From Lachnospiraceae bacterium (GTDB lineage Bacteria; Bacillota; Clostridia; Oscillospirales; Ruminococcaceae): DNA of 42,920 bases. The notes beneath the pieces were generated by a model. That model searched no databases and was not told where the DNA came from. It saw nothing but the letters and a program-made list of their open reading frames with translations. The translations under genes and the position numbers were made by a program. Shown here piece by piece: positions 1-8,016 of this stretch (positions are counted from its first letter, which is position 1; each line of letters opens with the position of its first letter). Location: contig JAMPFE010000011.1 of NCBI GenBank assembly GCA_023664705.1, positions 48,025-90,944 on the forward strand, read 5' to 3'.

Positions 1-25
1 ATACTTTTATTTTACAGCTTCACGC

Positions 26-44
26 CTAACCTTTTCAGTTAGGA
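26..44. repeat. small perfect palindrome at the broken transporter end
   Basis: CCTAAC and GTTAGG face each other across a 7-nt loop, exactly where the transporter frame is lost. It may be a junction or insertion scar, or chance near a contig end. Confidence 0.4.
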
Positions 45-89
45 ACGTGTCGCACCTGCATATTCTTCAAAGAGAAGTCCCAAACCGAA

Positions 90-851
90 ATGGAGACCGC
101 GGGCGTTAAGGATATGTTCTCGGCGCTCTTCCGCAACGACCAGGCTATGGTCGTCGTGCTCAGCATCGTTCTCATCAATTCCGCGCTGTATCTCACCTCG
201 AACTTCGTCATCTACTTCTTCAAATACGACTTCGGCGGCGCGAACTGGAAGGGCGACTACACCCTGTTCTCGACGGTCGGCGGCGCGGCGCAGATACTCG
301 GCATGATGGTGCTTTATCCCCTCTTGAGGAAAAAGCTCACCAGCACGCGCGTATTCACATTGAGCCTGATAGTCGACCTATGCGCGTATGCGCTCCTGCT
401 CGCCTTCTGCCTGCTCGGATTTTCGGGCAGCCTGCCGCTGCTGTTTGTGCCGGGCGTGCTGATATTCGCGTGCAACGGCATGCTGTCGGTGCTCACCACG
501 CTGTTTTTGTCGAACAGCGTCGACTACGGGCAGCTCAAAACGGGCCGCCGCGAGGAGAGCGTCATCTTCTCGATGCAGACGTTCGTGGTAAAGGCAGCTT
601 CGGGCGTGGCGGTATTTTTCACGGGCATCGGGCTGGACATCATCGGCTTGCAGGGCAATACCGACGAGACGGGTCCCATAGCCGTGCAAACCTCCGAGAC
701 GCTCCTCGGGCTGCGGCTGATGATGACCGTGCTGCCCATGATAGTTCTGGCGGTCGCTTTGGTGCTCTTCCGCCGCAAATTCAAGCTCACCGACCAGAGG
801 GTCGCGGAAATAGGACAAGAGCTGCGTGAAAAGGAGAATGGAAATGGCTAA
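90..851 (+). CDS. GPH-family sugar:cation symporter, C-terminal half only
   Basis: This is the C-terminal half of a 12-helix glycoside-pentoside-hexuronide (MelB-like) major facilitator transporter. It would import a glycoside with Na+ or H+. Support comes from several hydrophobic segments and the family signature around NSVDYGQLKTGRREES, followed by SMQTFVVKAASG. Whole family members are about 450-500 residues; here only about 250 remain. The reading frame stays open back to base 30, where the translation (FFKEKSQTE) still resembles the central cytoplasmic loop, but it meets a stop at 27-29. ATG 90 is therefore only the first possible start and the gene is probably truncated, frameshifted or cut by a contig edge. 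Its stop overlaps the alpha-galactosidase start, so transporter and hydrolase form one uptake-and-cleavage unit. Family is confident; intactness is doubtful. Confidence 0.8.
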   Translation: METAGVKDMFSALFRNDQAMVVVLSIVLINSALYLTSNFVIYFFKYDFGGANWKGDYTLFSTVGGAAQILGMMVLYPLLRKKLTSTRVFTLSLIVDLCAYALLLAFCLLGFSGSLPLLFVPGVLIFACNGMLSVLTTLFLSNSVDYGQLKTGRREESVIFSMQTFVVKAASGVAVFFTGIGLDIIGLQGNTDETGPIAVQTSETLLGLRLMMTVLPMIVLAVALVLFRRKFKLTDQRVAEIGQELREKENGNG

Positions 852-2421
852 GCTGCACTGGCGCGTCGAGGTCGGCGGACAGACCTTCAACGGCGCGGAA
901 AGCATATCGAACGGCGCGGTTCGCGTCCGCTGCGGCGCTCCGAAAGGCGTCATCGGCAAAATAAGGGCTGTCGTTCCCCACAAAATGAGCGCCGGCGAGC
1001 GGCTGTTCATGAACGGCTATCAGACGTGGACGTACTGCCCCGAATACGGGAAAAACGACAAAATACGCGGTCTCGACCACCTCCCGAAATTTCTTGTAGA
1101 CAAGTTCTCCTTTGACCGCTACGGCGACTATCACTTTGTCAACTATCCTAATAAATCGGGCAGATTTCACGGCTTTTCCTACTGCTATTTTCGGCGCGGA
1201 GAGCGCTTTATGCTCGCCGCATCCCTCGACGAGCGCCTCGGGTATACGATATTCCGATACGACAGCGTCAGGGGGCTTCTGAGCATAGAGCGCGACTGCG
1301 CGGGCGTTGAGCACAAGGGCGGGGAGCTCCCCGCGTTCGACCTGTATTTCGCCGAGGGAACCGAGCAAGAGGTGTTCGACGGCTGGTTTTCGGCAATGAA
1401 CGTCAAGCCGCGTACGGATAAGCCGCTCGCGGGCTATTCGAGCTGGTACAACCGCTATGAAAACATCACTCAAAGCACCATCGCTTCCGACCTGGAGGGC
1501 TGCAAGACCGTTATGAAGCGCGGCGACCTGTTCCAGATAGACGACGGCTGGGAGCCGCGCGTCGGCGATTGGCTCTCCCCCGACCCCGTCAAGTTCCCGC
1601 GCGATATGAGAGATATAGTCTCCGAAATACATTCCTCGGGCTTTTCGGCAGGTCTGTGGCTCGCTCCGTTCGTATGCGAAACAAATTCCGCTCTGTACCG
1701 AGAGCGCCCCGATTGGCTTTTAAAGGTAAACGGCAAGCCGTGGAAATGCGGCGGCAACTGGAGCGGCTTTTACGCTCTCGACATAGACGTTCCCGAGGTA
1801 CGCGGCTATCTTGAACGCGTTTTCGACAGGGTGCTGAACGATTGGGGCTTCGACCTTGTAAAGCTCGATTTCCTCTACGGCGCGGCGCCGTTCGGCACGA
1901 GGGACGAAAGCCGCGCGGGAAGAATGATACGTGCAATGGAGCTGCTCCGAAAATGGTGCGGCGACAAGCTCATACTTGGCTGCGGAGTGCCCGTAATGCC
2001 CGCGTTCGGGCTCGCCGATTACTGCCGCGTAAGCTGCGACGTCGGTCTCGATTGGGACGACAAGCCGTTTATGCGCCTGTTTCATCGGGAGCGCGTTTCC
2101 ACAAGGCAGGCGATCGGCAACACGGTTTTCCGCCGCCAGCTGAACGGCAGAGCCTACCTCAGCGACCCCGACGTGTTCTTCCTCCGCGAGGATAACATAA
2201 AGCTCACCCCCGAGCAGAGGGACAAGCTCGCCCGCGTGAACGCGCTTCTCGGCGGCGTGCTGCTCACCTCGGACGACCCGTCGAAATACAGCCCCGAGGC
2301 GTTAGAGAAATACAGCGAGCTTTTAAGGCTCCGCTCCGCCGAAAACGTCCGCGTAAACGCGGATAACGGCTTGACCGTGACTTACGTTCTCGACGGCGGG
2401 GAGCATATGATAAGGCTCTGA
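844..2421 (+). CDS. alpha-galactosidase, GH36 (melibiase type)
   Basis: This retaining alpha-galactosidase, 525 residues, would cleave terminal alpha-galactosyl units from melibiose or raffinose-type sugars in the cytoplasm. The barrel motif FDLVKLDFLYGA places the predicted nucleophile at Asp342, and CRVSCDVGLDWDD places the predicted acid/base at Asp399. LILGCGVPVMPA between them matches the compact GH36 group typified by Thermotoga GalA, and FQIDDGWE is also present. There is no signal peptide. ATG 844 was chosen because AGGAG at 832-836 sits 7 nt upstream; GTG 826 and ATG 838 in the same frame are poorly spaced. The start overlaps the transporter stop (849-851), indicating translational coupling and imported oligosaccharide as substrate. 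GH36 is confident; exact substrate is inferred. Confidence 0.9.
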   Translation: MAKLHWRVEVGGQTFNGAESISNGAVRVRCGAPKGVIGKIRAVVPHKMSAGERLFMNGYQTWTYCPEYGKNDKIRGLDHLPKFLVDKFSFDRYGDYHFVNYPNKSGRFHGFSYCYFRRGERFMLAASLDERLGYTIFRYDSVRGLLSIERDCAGVEHKGGELPAFDLYFAEGTEQEVFDGWFSAMNVKPRTDKPLAGYSSWYNRYENITQSTIASDLEGCKTVMKRGDLFQIDDGWEPRVGDWLSPDPVKFPRDMRDIVSEIHSSGFSAGLWLAPFVCETNSALYRERPDWLLKVNGKPWKCGGNWSGFYALDIDVPEVRGYLERVFDRVLNDWGFDLVKLDFLYGAAPFGTRDESRAGRMIRAMELLRKWCGDKLILGCGVPVMPAFGLADYCRVSCDVGLDWDDKPFMRLFHRERVSTRQAIGNTVFRRQLNGRAYLSDPDVFFLREDNIKLTPEQRDKLARVNALLGGVLLTSDDPSKYSPEALEKYSELLRLRSAENVRVNADNGLTVTYVLDGGEHMIRL

Positions 2422-2431
2422 AAATAAGCGC

Positions 2432-2461
2432 TTGACAAACGCCGCCCGTTTGTGGTATAAT
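2432..2461 (+). promoter_or_regulatory. sigma-A promoter of the pantothenate cluster
   Basis: TTGACA at 2432-2437 and TATAAT at 2456-2461 are 18 bp apart, with a TGG extension before the -10. It lies just after the alpha-galactosidase stop and should drive panG-panB-panC-panD-coaBC. Confidence 0.85.
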
Positions 2462-2478
2462 TAAAGCGTAACAATGCG

Positions 2479-2509
2479 GATGGTATTTCGGAATGAAAAC
2501 CGTACCGTC
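2479..2509 (+). promoter_or_regulatory. 5' leader hairpin before panG
   Basis: The transcript has a leader of about 100 nt. Bases 2479-2485 pair with 2503-2509 (7 bp, one G-U), and 2489-2491 pair with 2500-2502, leaving a 3-nt bulge and an 8-nt loop. Firmicutes pantothenate genes are known to be preceded by the candidate cis-regulatory 'pan' RNA motif; whether this hairpin is one cannot be told by eye. Confidence 0.35.
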
Positions 2510-2571
2510 ATTATTTCGTCGGACACCGCTCAAAGCGCGCCGTTTCATTGAGAATGAAAGGCGGCGATGCG

Positions 2572-3432
2572 ATGAGGATAGGATTTATCGGAGCGGGAAA
2601 AACGGGCTTCTCTTTGGGAAAATACTTTGCCGAATGCGGCGGGAACGTGACGGGCTATTACAGCCTGCACGAAAGCTCAGCGCGCGCGGCTGCCGAATTT
2701 ACGGGAACGCGGTATTTCGCCGCGCCCGAAGAACTGCTGAAAGAGAGCGACGCGCTTTTTTTGACGGTCCCCGACGGAGCGATACGCTCTGTTTACGGGG
2801 AGCTGACGAGATTTGATATTACGGGCATGCAGCTATGTCATTGCAGCGGCGCGATGACTGCCGCGGAGGCGTTTCCCGACGTTCGTCGGCGCGGCGCTTT
2901 CGGATATTCGATACATCCGCTTTTTCCCTTAAGCAGCAAGCTTGAGAGCTTCGGGGAACTGGCGGGTGCGTTTTTTTGCGTCGAGGGCAACGGCGAATAT
3001 CTCGATAATTGGCGGGAATTTCTGGAGAGCATGGAGCTTCGCGTGCAGGTCATCGACGGCGCGAAAAAGGCGCGCTATCATGCGGCTTGCGCGGTCTCGA
3101 GCAACCTTGTGTGCGCGCTGGTTGAGGAGAGCGTGGAGCTGCTGCTTGACTGCGGCTTTACGCGCGAAACGGCAATGGACGCTCTCGCGCCGCTGATACG
3201 GCAGAACACCGCGAATATCCTGCGGCGCGGTCCGATAACAGTGCTCACGGGCGCCGTCGAGCGCGGCGACGTCGGGACCGTACAAAAGCACCTCGACTGC
3301 TTCCCGAGCGCCAAGGAACGCGAGCTTTACCGCGCCGTCTCGGAAAAGCTGGTCGAGGTCGCCAAGGCGAAAAATCCGCACATAGATTACACGGAGCTTG
3401 AGAAACTATTAACGGGAGGTCGCTCGCAATGA
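2572..3432 (+). CDS. panG: Rossmann/DUF2520 protein, probable PanG-type ketopantoate reductase
   Basis: This would reduce 2-ketopantoate to pantoate with NADPH, the step between PanB and PanC. The 286-residue protein opens with a nucleotide-binding GFIGAGKTG (residues 4-12) and carries a C-terminal helical DUF2520 domain with K165/K166, H170 (ARYHAAC) and N178 (SSNLV), the lysine, histidine and asparagine pattern of this reductase superfamily. PanG of Francisella was shown to replace PanE, and similar proteins occur in clostridia. Gene order panG-B-C-D, with no panE in the window, supports the assignment. ATG 2572 was chosen because the Rossmann strand starts right there, although TTG 2548 and ATG 2554 are in frame. 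The stop overlaps the panB start. The function rests on family and context. Confidence 0.82.
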   Translation: MRIGFIGAGKTGFSLGKYFAECGGNVTGYYSLHESSARAAAEFTGTRYFAAPEELLKESDALFLTVPDGAIRSVYGELTRFDITGMQLCHCSGAMTAAEAFPDVRRRGAFGYSIHPLFPLSSKLESFGELAGAFFCVEGNGEYLDNWREFLESMELRVQVIDGAKKARYHAACAVSSNLVCALVEESVELLLDCGFTRETAMDALAPLIRQNTANILRRGPITVLTGAVERGDVGTVQKHLDCFPSAKERELYRAVSEKLVEVAKAKNPHIDYTELEKLLTGGRSQ

Positions 3433-4280
3433 AAAAAAACAATATCGCAAGCCTTTTGGAAATGAAAGCCCGCGGCGAAAAAATATCGCAGCTCACCTGC
3501 TACGATTACTCCACGGCGCGGCTGTTCGAGGAGGCGGGCGTGAACTCGATACTGGTCGGGGACAGCCTCGGAATGACCATGCAGGGCTACGAGGACACGC
3601 TCCCCGTGACCATGGACGAGATGATAGTGTACGGGCGCAGCGTCGGCAGGGCGTGCAGGGACGCGTTCGTGGTGGTGGATATGCCGTTTATGAGCTATCA
3701 GACCTCGGTAGAGCAGGCGGTCGGGAACGCGGGGCGCATCATGAAGGAGTGCCGCGCCAACGCCGTAAAGCTCGAGGGCGGCAAGCCGGTCTGCCCGCAG
3801 ATAGCGGCTATCGTCGCGTGCGGCATCCCCGTGTGCGCGCATATCGGAATGACGCCGCAGTCCGTCAACAGCTACGGCGGCTTTAAGGTGCAGGGCAAGG
3901 GCGAAAAGGAAGCGCGGCGCGTTCTCGAGGACGCTCTCGCGGTGGAAAAGGCGGGCGCTTTTATGGTCGTGCTGGAGTGCGTTCCGCCGAAGCTCGCCGC
4001 GCTCATCACCAAGAAAACCAAGATGATAACGATAGGCATCGGCGCTTGCGCGGAGTGCGACGGGCAAGTCCTCGTGTATCAGGATATGCTGGGAATGTCC
4101 GATTTCGCGCCGAAGTTCGTGAAAAAATTCGCCGAGATCGGCTCGGCAATGAGATCGGCGGTCGCCGATTACGACAAAGCGGTCAAGTCGGGAGCGTTCC
4201 CGTCCGCGAAGCACACCTACCCGAAAAGCGACTGCTCCGACGAGTTTCTGGCACGGCTTGACAGCGAATACGGAGGGTAA
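3429..4280 (+). CDS. panB: 3-methyl-2-oxobutanoate hydroxymethyltransferase
   Basis: PanB transfers a hydroxymethyl group from 5,10-methylene-tetrahydrofolate to alpha-ketoisovalerate, giving ketopantoate, the first committed step of pantothenate synthesis. At 283 residues it has normal length. The Mg-binding segment ILVGDSLGM (Asp45) and the catalytic Glu183 in VVLECVP are present, as are LTCYDY near the N-terminus and HIGMTPQS in the barrel. ATG 3429 overlaps the panG stop by 4 bases and follows GGAGG at 3415-3419, so the two are translationally coupled. The folate cofactor links it to the formate-THF ligase encoded at 36158. Assignment is firm. Confidence 0.96.
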   Translation: MKKNNIASLLEMKARGEKISQLTCYDYSTARLFEEAGVNSILVGDSLGMTMQGYEDTLPVTMDEMIVYGRSVGRACRDAFVVVDMPFMSYQTSVEQAVGNAGRIMKECRANAVKLEGGKPVCPQIAAIVACGIPVCAHIGMTPQSVNSYGGFKVQGKGEKEARRVLEDALAVEKAGAFMVVLECVPPKLAALITKKTKMITIGIGACAECDGQVLVYQDMLGMSDFAPKFVKKFAEIGSAMRSAVADYDKAVKSGAFPSAKHTYPKSDCSDEFLARLDSEYGG

Positions 4281-4282
4281 TT

Positions 4283-5137
4283 ATGATAATCGCAAAAACA
4301 ATAAAGGAAGTCCGCGAACACACGGCAAAATGGCGCAGAGAGGGCTTAACGGTAGGACTTGTCCCGACCATGGGCTATCTGCACGAGGGTCACGCGAGCC
4401 TTGTCGACAGGGCGCGCACCGACTGCGATAAGGTGGTGGTCTCGGATTTCGTGAACCCCACGCAGTTCGCCCCCAACGAGGACTTGGAGGCGTACCCGCG
4501 CGACTTCGACCGCGACTGCAAATTACTGGAGGAGCACGGCTGTGACTTGGTGTTCTGCCCGTCCGTCGAGGAGATGTACCCGCCGCGCTCCGAGACCTTT
4601 GTCGAGATACCCGATGAAATGCCGAAGCAGCTCTGCGGCAAAACGCGCCCGATACACTTCCGCGGCGTTTGCACGGTCGTTTCCAAGCTGTTCAATATCG
4701 TGCAGCCCGACAAGGCGTTTTTCGGGCAGAAGGACGCTCAGCAGCTCGCCATAATCCGCAGAATGGTGCGCGGCTTGTCCTACGGTATCGAGATAGTCGG
4801 CTGCCCCATCGTCCGCGAAAGCGACGGTCTGGCGAAGTCCTCGCGCAACACCTACCTCGGCGCCGAGGAGCGCAAAGCGGCTTTGGCGCTGTCGAGAGCG
4901 GTTTTCCACGGGGAAAAGCTGGTGAAATCGGGCGTTGCCGACGCAAAGCGCGTTGTCGGCGAAATGACGGAGATAATCGCCGCCGAGCCGCTTGCCAAAA
5001 TAGACTATGTTTCGGCAGTCGACGGCGAAACCATGCTGCCCGTCGATGAAATTACGAACGGAACTTTGGTCGCAATGGCAGTGTATATCGGCAAAACGCG
5101 GCTTATCGACAACTTTATCGCGGGAGGCGTAAAATGA
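4283..5137 (+). CDS. panC: pantoate--beta-alanine ligase
   Basis: PanC adenylates pantoate and condenses it with beta-alanine to make pantothenate. The 284-residue protein has the nucleotidyl-transferase HIGH-like motif MGYLHEGH (residues 30-37), the pantoate-site NPTQFAPNEDL, FGQKDAQQL, and the second ATP loop KSSRNTYL. It begins 2 nt after the panB stop with GGAGGG just upstream of ATG 4283, and its end overlaps panD by 4 bases. Beta-alanine comes from PanD, the next gene. Assignment is firm. Confidence 0.97.
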   Translation: MIIAKTIKEVREHTAKWRREGLTVGLVPTMGYLHEGHASLVDRARTDCDKVVVSDFVNPTQFAPNEDLEAYPRDFDRDCKLLEEHGCDLVFCPSVEEMYPPRSETFVEIPDEMPKQLCGKTRPIHFRGVCTVVSKLFNIVQPDKAFFGQKDAQQLAIIRRMVRGLSYGIEIVGCPIVRESDGLAKSSRNTYLGAEERKAALALSRAVFHGEKLVKSGVADAKRVVGEMTEIIAAEPLAKIDYVSAVDGETMLPVDEITNGTLVAMAVYIGKTRLIDNFIAGGVK

Positions 5138-5517
5138 CTATCGAAATGCTCAAGGGCAAAATTCACCGCGCTAAAGTGGTGCAGGCGGAGCTTGATTACG
5201 TCGGCTCGATAACCGTCGACGAGGATCTTACGGACGCGGCGGGTATCGTCGAGTACGAAAAGGTGCAGATAGTCGACGTGAACAACGGCAGCCGCTTTGA
5301 AACGTACGTTATCGCGGGCGAGCGCGGCAGCGGAATGGTCTGCCTTAACGGCGCGGCGGCGCGCTGCGTAAGCGTCGGCGACAGGATAATCATCATGGCG
5401 TACGCGCAGATGTCCCCCGAGGAGGCAAAAGCGCATAAGCCCGCCGTGGTTTTCGTCGACGAGGGCAACAAAATCGTGCGCGTGACCAATTACGAAAAAC
5501 ACGGAGAACTGGGATAA
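5134..5517 (+). CDS. panD: aspartate 1-decarboxylase proenzyme
   Basis: PanD decarboxylates L-aspartate to beta-alanine using a pyruvoyl group made by self-cleavage. The cleavage site Gly24-Ser25 lies in ELDYVGSITVD, exactly the usual position, and the length of 127 residues is normal. NGAAARCVSVGDRIIIMAYA matches the family's conserved barrel segment. ATG 5134 overlaps the panC stop (ATGA), and its TAA shares one base with the coaBC start. No separate PanM/PanZ maturation factor is seen nearby, as is normal for Firmicutes. Assignment is firm. Confidence 0.97.
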   Translation: MTIEMLKGKIHRAKVVQAELDYVGSITVDEDLTDAAGIVEYEKVQIVDVNNGSRFETYVIAGERGSGMVCLNGAAARCVSVGDRIIIMAYAQMSPEEAKAHKPAVVFVDEGNKIVRVTNYEKHGELG

Positions 5518-6713
5518 TGGATATGAAGAATAAGCGCGTGCTGGTCGGCGTTACGGGCGGCATTGCCGCCTATAAAACGGCGGACGCGGTGAGTATGCTC
5601 GTGAAAACGGGCGCGGCTGTCGACGTTATCATGACGAAAAACGCGACCGAGTTCATCACGCCGCTGACGTTTGAAACGCTCACGAAACGGCGCTGTATCA
5701 CGGACACTTTCGCGCGCGATTTCGAGTTCGACGTGGCGCATATCTCGCTCGCGAAGGCAGCCGACGTTATACTGATAGCCCCCGCGACCGCCAACGTCAT
5801 CGCAAAGCTCGCTCACGGCATCGCCGACGATATGCTGACGACCACCGTTCTCGCGGCGAAATGCCCCAAGCTCGTTGCCCCCTCTATGAACACGGCAATG
5901 CTCGAAAATCCGATAACGCGCGACAATATCGAGACGCTGAAAAAATACGGCTTTGAGATAATCGAGCCCGACAGCGGGCGGCTGGCGTGCGGCGATGAGG
6001 GCAAGGGCAAGCTGCCGTCCCCCGAAACGCTCAAAGAGTGCGTTCTGCGGCATATCGCGCGCGAGAAAACGCTGCGCGGCGTGCGCGTTACCGTGACGGC
6101 GGGAGCCACGCAGGAGGCTCTCGACCCCGTGCGCTTCATCACCAACCACAGCACGGGAAAAATGGGGTACGCGGTCGCGCGCGAGGCTATGCTGCGCGGC
6201 GCGGAGGTCACGCTGATAAGCGGCAAAACGGCGCTCGCTCCTCCGCTTTTCGTCAACGTTCGGCAAGCCGTTTCGGCAGCGGATATGTTCCAAGCCGTCC
6301 AAGAGGAGCTCCCGAGGACGGACATTCTGATAAAGACCGCCGCCGTCGCGGATTACCGTCCGAAAACGTTCTCAGAGAGCAAGATAAAAAAGAGCGGCGG
6401 CGAGTTTTCTCTCCCGCTGGAGCGCACCGAGGACATTCTGAAATGGGTCGGCGAGAACCGCCGCCCAAAGCTGTTCGTGTGCGGCTTCTCAATGGAGACG
6501 GAAAATCTGCTCGAAAACTCGCGCGAAAAGCTGCTGAAAAAGGGCTTGGACATGATAGCCGCGAACTGTCTCAACACCGAGGGCGCGGGCTTCGGCACGG
6601 ACACCAACGTCATCACGCTCATCACGCGCGACGGCGCTCGGGAGCTGCCGCTGATGAGCAAGGCGGACGCCGCTGCCGAGCTGCTCGACGAGATCGAGCG
6701 GCGGCGCGGTTGA
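5517..6713 (+). CDS. coaBC: bifunctional phosphopantothenoylcysteine decarboxylase / phosphopantothenate--cysteine ligase
   Basis: CoaBC (Dfp) joins 4'-phosphopantothenate to cysteine and decarboxylates the product to 4'-phosphopantetheine. The N-terminal flavoprotein CoaC domain carries His75 (DVAHISLAK), Asn125 (APSMNTAM) and Cys158 (GRLACGD), at the same numbers as in the E. coli enzyme. The CoaB domain starts near residue 190 with VTVTAGATQE and FITNHSTGKMG, and includes AAVADYRPK and MIAANCL. At 398 residues it has normal length. GGAG precedes ATG 5517; ATG 5523 is an alternative. It closes the tightly packed pan operon. A repeat array follows it, separating it from coaX. Assignment is firm. 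Confidence 0.97.
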   Translation: MDMKNKRVLVGVTGGIAAYKTADAVSMLVKTGAAVDVIMTKNATEFITPLTFETLTKRRCITDTFARDFEFDVAHISLAKAADVILIAPATANVIAKLAHGIADDMLTTTVLAAKCPKLVAPSMNTAMLENPITRDNIETLKKYGFEIIEPDSGRLACGDEGKGKLPSPETLKECVLRHIAREKTLRGVRVTVTAGATQEALDPVRFITNHSTGKMGYAVAREAMLRGAEVTLISGKTALAPPLFVNVRQAVSAADMFQAVQEELPRTDILIKTAAVADYRPKTFSESKIKKSGGEFSLPLERTEDILKWVGENRRPKLFVCGFSMETENLLENSREKLLKKGLDMIAANCLNTEGAGFGTDTNVITLITRDGARELPLMSKADAAAELLDEIERRRG

Positions 6714-6714
6714 C

Positions 6715-7105
6715 GCTGCAAACGCGGTCACAGAGCGGTTTAAGCGCACCTACGATTTTGCCGATTAACACGGCAGCGTCCTGAAAAGCGGCAGCGCAAA
6801 ACCGCGACAAACGCTGTCGCCGAGCGGTTTCAGCGCACCTATGCCCCTGCCGCTTAGCAGGCTAACGTCTTAAAAATCGGCAGCACAAAACCGCGACAAA
6901 TGCGGTCGCAGAGCGGTTTTAGCGCACCTACACCCCTGCCGCTCGGCACTCCAAAGCTCTAAAATGCGGCGGCGCAAAACCGCGACAAATGCGGTCACAG
7001 AGCGGTTTCAGCGCACTTTTGCTCTTATCGCTTAGCAAGCCAACGCCCTAAAATGCGGCGGCACAAAACCGCAATAAACGCGGTCATAATGCGGTTTTAA
7101 AGAAA
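6715..7105. repeat. 89-bp tandem repeat array, about 4.4 copies
   Basis: This is the gene-free stretch between coaBC and coaX. Equivalent CAAA/TAAA-anchored points fall at 6719, 6808, 6897 and 6986, and the next unit opens at 7071, a constant 89-bp period; copies are imperfect. Each unit holds two arms, about GCGGTTTTAGCGC and GCGCAAAACCGC, which are near inverse of one another and can pair within a unit or across the unit junction, plus a smaller ACCGC-N7-GCGGT hairpin that competes for the same arm. The last unit ends with AAAACCGC...GCGGTTTT about 30 nt before coaX. There are no unique spacers, so it is not CRISPR. It could attenuate or process coaX mRNA; no function is proven. Confidence 0.85.
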
Positions 7106-7126
7106 TTGGCAGAACGGAGACGAACT

Positions 7127-7873
7127 ATGATACTGACGGTCGACATCGGGAACACCACCATAGCGTTGACGGTACTTGAGCGCGGCGAACGCGATTACAG
7201 CGCGGTTTTCGCGGAGAAGCTCCCGTCGGAGAAAGGCGCTTTGGAGCGCTTTGCGCTGCCGTGCGATATATCAATCGAGCGCGCGGTGCTGTCGTCCGTC
7301 GTTCCCGAGCTTACGGAGGGCGTTTGCCGCGCCGTTGAGCGAATTATCGGCAAGGCTCCCGCCGTTTTGAGCGCTAAGGACTGCAAAACGCTGCGGTTCG
7401 CGGTTCCCGAGCCCGAAAGGGTGGGCTTCGACAGGATAGCCGACAGCGCCTGGGCTGCCGCGCGTTATCCGCTGCCGGCCGTCACCGTTGACCTCGGAAC
7501 CGCGACGACTTTCAATGTGATAGGGGAGGGCGGCGTGTTCCTCGGGGGGGTTATAGCGGCGGGCTTGCAAATTTCGCTGGATGCGCTTTCGGAACGAGCT
7601 GCCAAGCTCCCGAGGCTCGTCGCTGCCGTTCCCGAGCGGCTTATCGGCTTGGACACTGCCGAGTGTATGCTCTCGGGGTCGGTCATAGGCGCTGCGGCGA
7701 TGATAGACGGCATAACAGTGCGGGTTGAGGCGGAGCTCGGAAAGCCCGTTTCGCTTATTCTTACGGGGGGCGGCGCGGCGCTTGCAGAGCCGTTTCTGCG
7801 GCATTCCCGCGTTTATGAGCCGCTTTTGCTCGCTAAGGGGTTGGCGTATATCGGCGGCGGGGCATTGGATTAA
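7127..7873 (+). CDS. coaX: type III pantothenate kinase
   Basis: CoaX phosphorylates pantothenate to 4'-phosphopantothenate, filling the step between PanC and CoaBC. The 248-residue protein has the ASKHA-fold phosphate loops: DIGNTTI (Asp6), GFDRIADS (Asp102-Arg103) and VDLGTATTFN with catalytic Asp122, followed by GGVIAAGLQIS. Type III enzymes need a monovalent cation and are not feedback-inhibited by CoA. ATG 7127 follows CGGAGA at a good distance; the in-frame TTG 7106 has no site. It lies after the 89-bp repeats rather than inside the compact operon. Assignment is firm. Confidence 0.95.
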   Translation: MILTVDIGNTTIALTVLERGERDYSAVFAEKLPSEKGALERFALPCDISIERAVLSSVVPELTEGVCRAVERIIGKAPAVLSAKDCKTLRFAVPEPERVGFDRIADSAWAAARYPLPAVTVDLGTATTFNVIGEGGVFLGGVIAAGLQISLDALSERAAKLPRLVAAVPERLIGLDTAECMLSGSVIGAAAMIDGITVRVEAELGKPVSLILTGGGAALAEPFLRHSRVYEPLLLAKGLAYIGGGALD

Positions 7874-7919
7874 AAACCGCATAACGGTCGCGATTATGGG
7901 CTGTCGGTACGGTTTTTTT
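7872..7919 (+). terminator. possible terminator after coaX
   Basis: AAAAACCG at 7872-7879 can pair with CGGTTTTT starting at 7910, with a long loop that has its own small palindrome (ATAA...TTAT), and the right arm ends in seven T. The loop is long, so this is only a candidate. Confidence 0.4.
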
Positions 7920-7939
7920 ACCGTTTATGAATTATCTTC

Positions 7940-7997
7940 GATTTTGCAAGTTTTTGACTGGGAAATTGCAAAATTTTTTGATTTTGGTAACTAATCG
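7940..7997. repeat. dispersed stem-loop repeat, copy 1
   Basis: A segment of about 58 bp that recurs almost unchanged at 42862-42920. It contains the inverted pair TTTTGCAA / TTGCAAAA around a 16-nt loop, followed by a T-run, and ends with GGTAACTAATCG. Both copies lie shortly after a stop codon, here coaX. Confidence 0.8.
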
Positions 7998-8016
7998 TTG
8001 AAATCTGTGTATTATT

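Noticed and set aside
6715..7105. CRISPR-like array
   Set aside because: The whole 89-bp unit repeats with no unique spacers, the copies are imperfect, and no cas gene is in the window.
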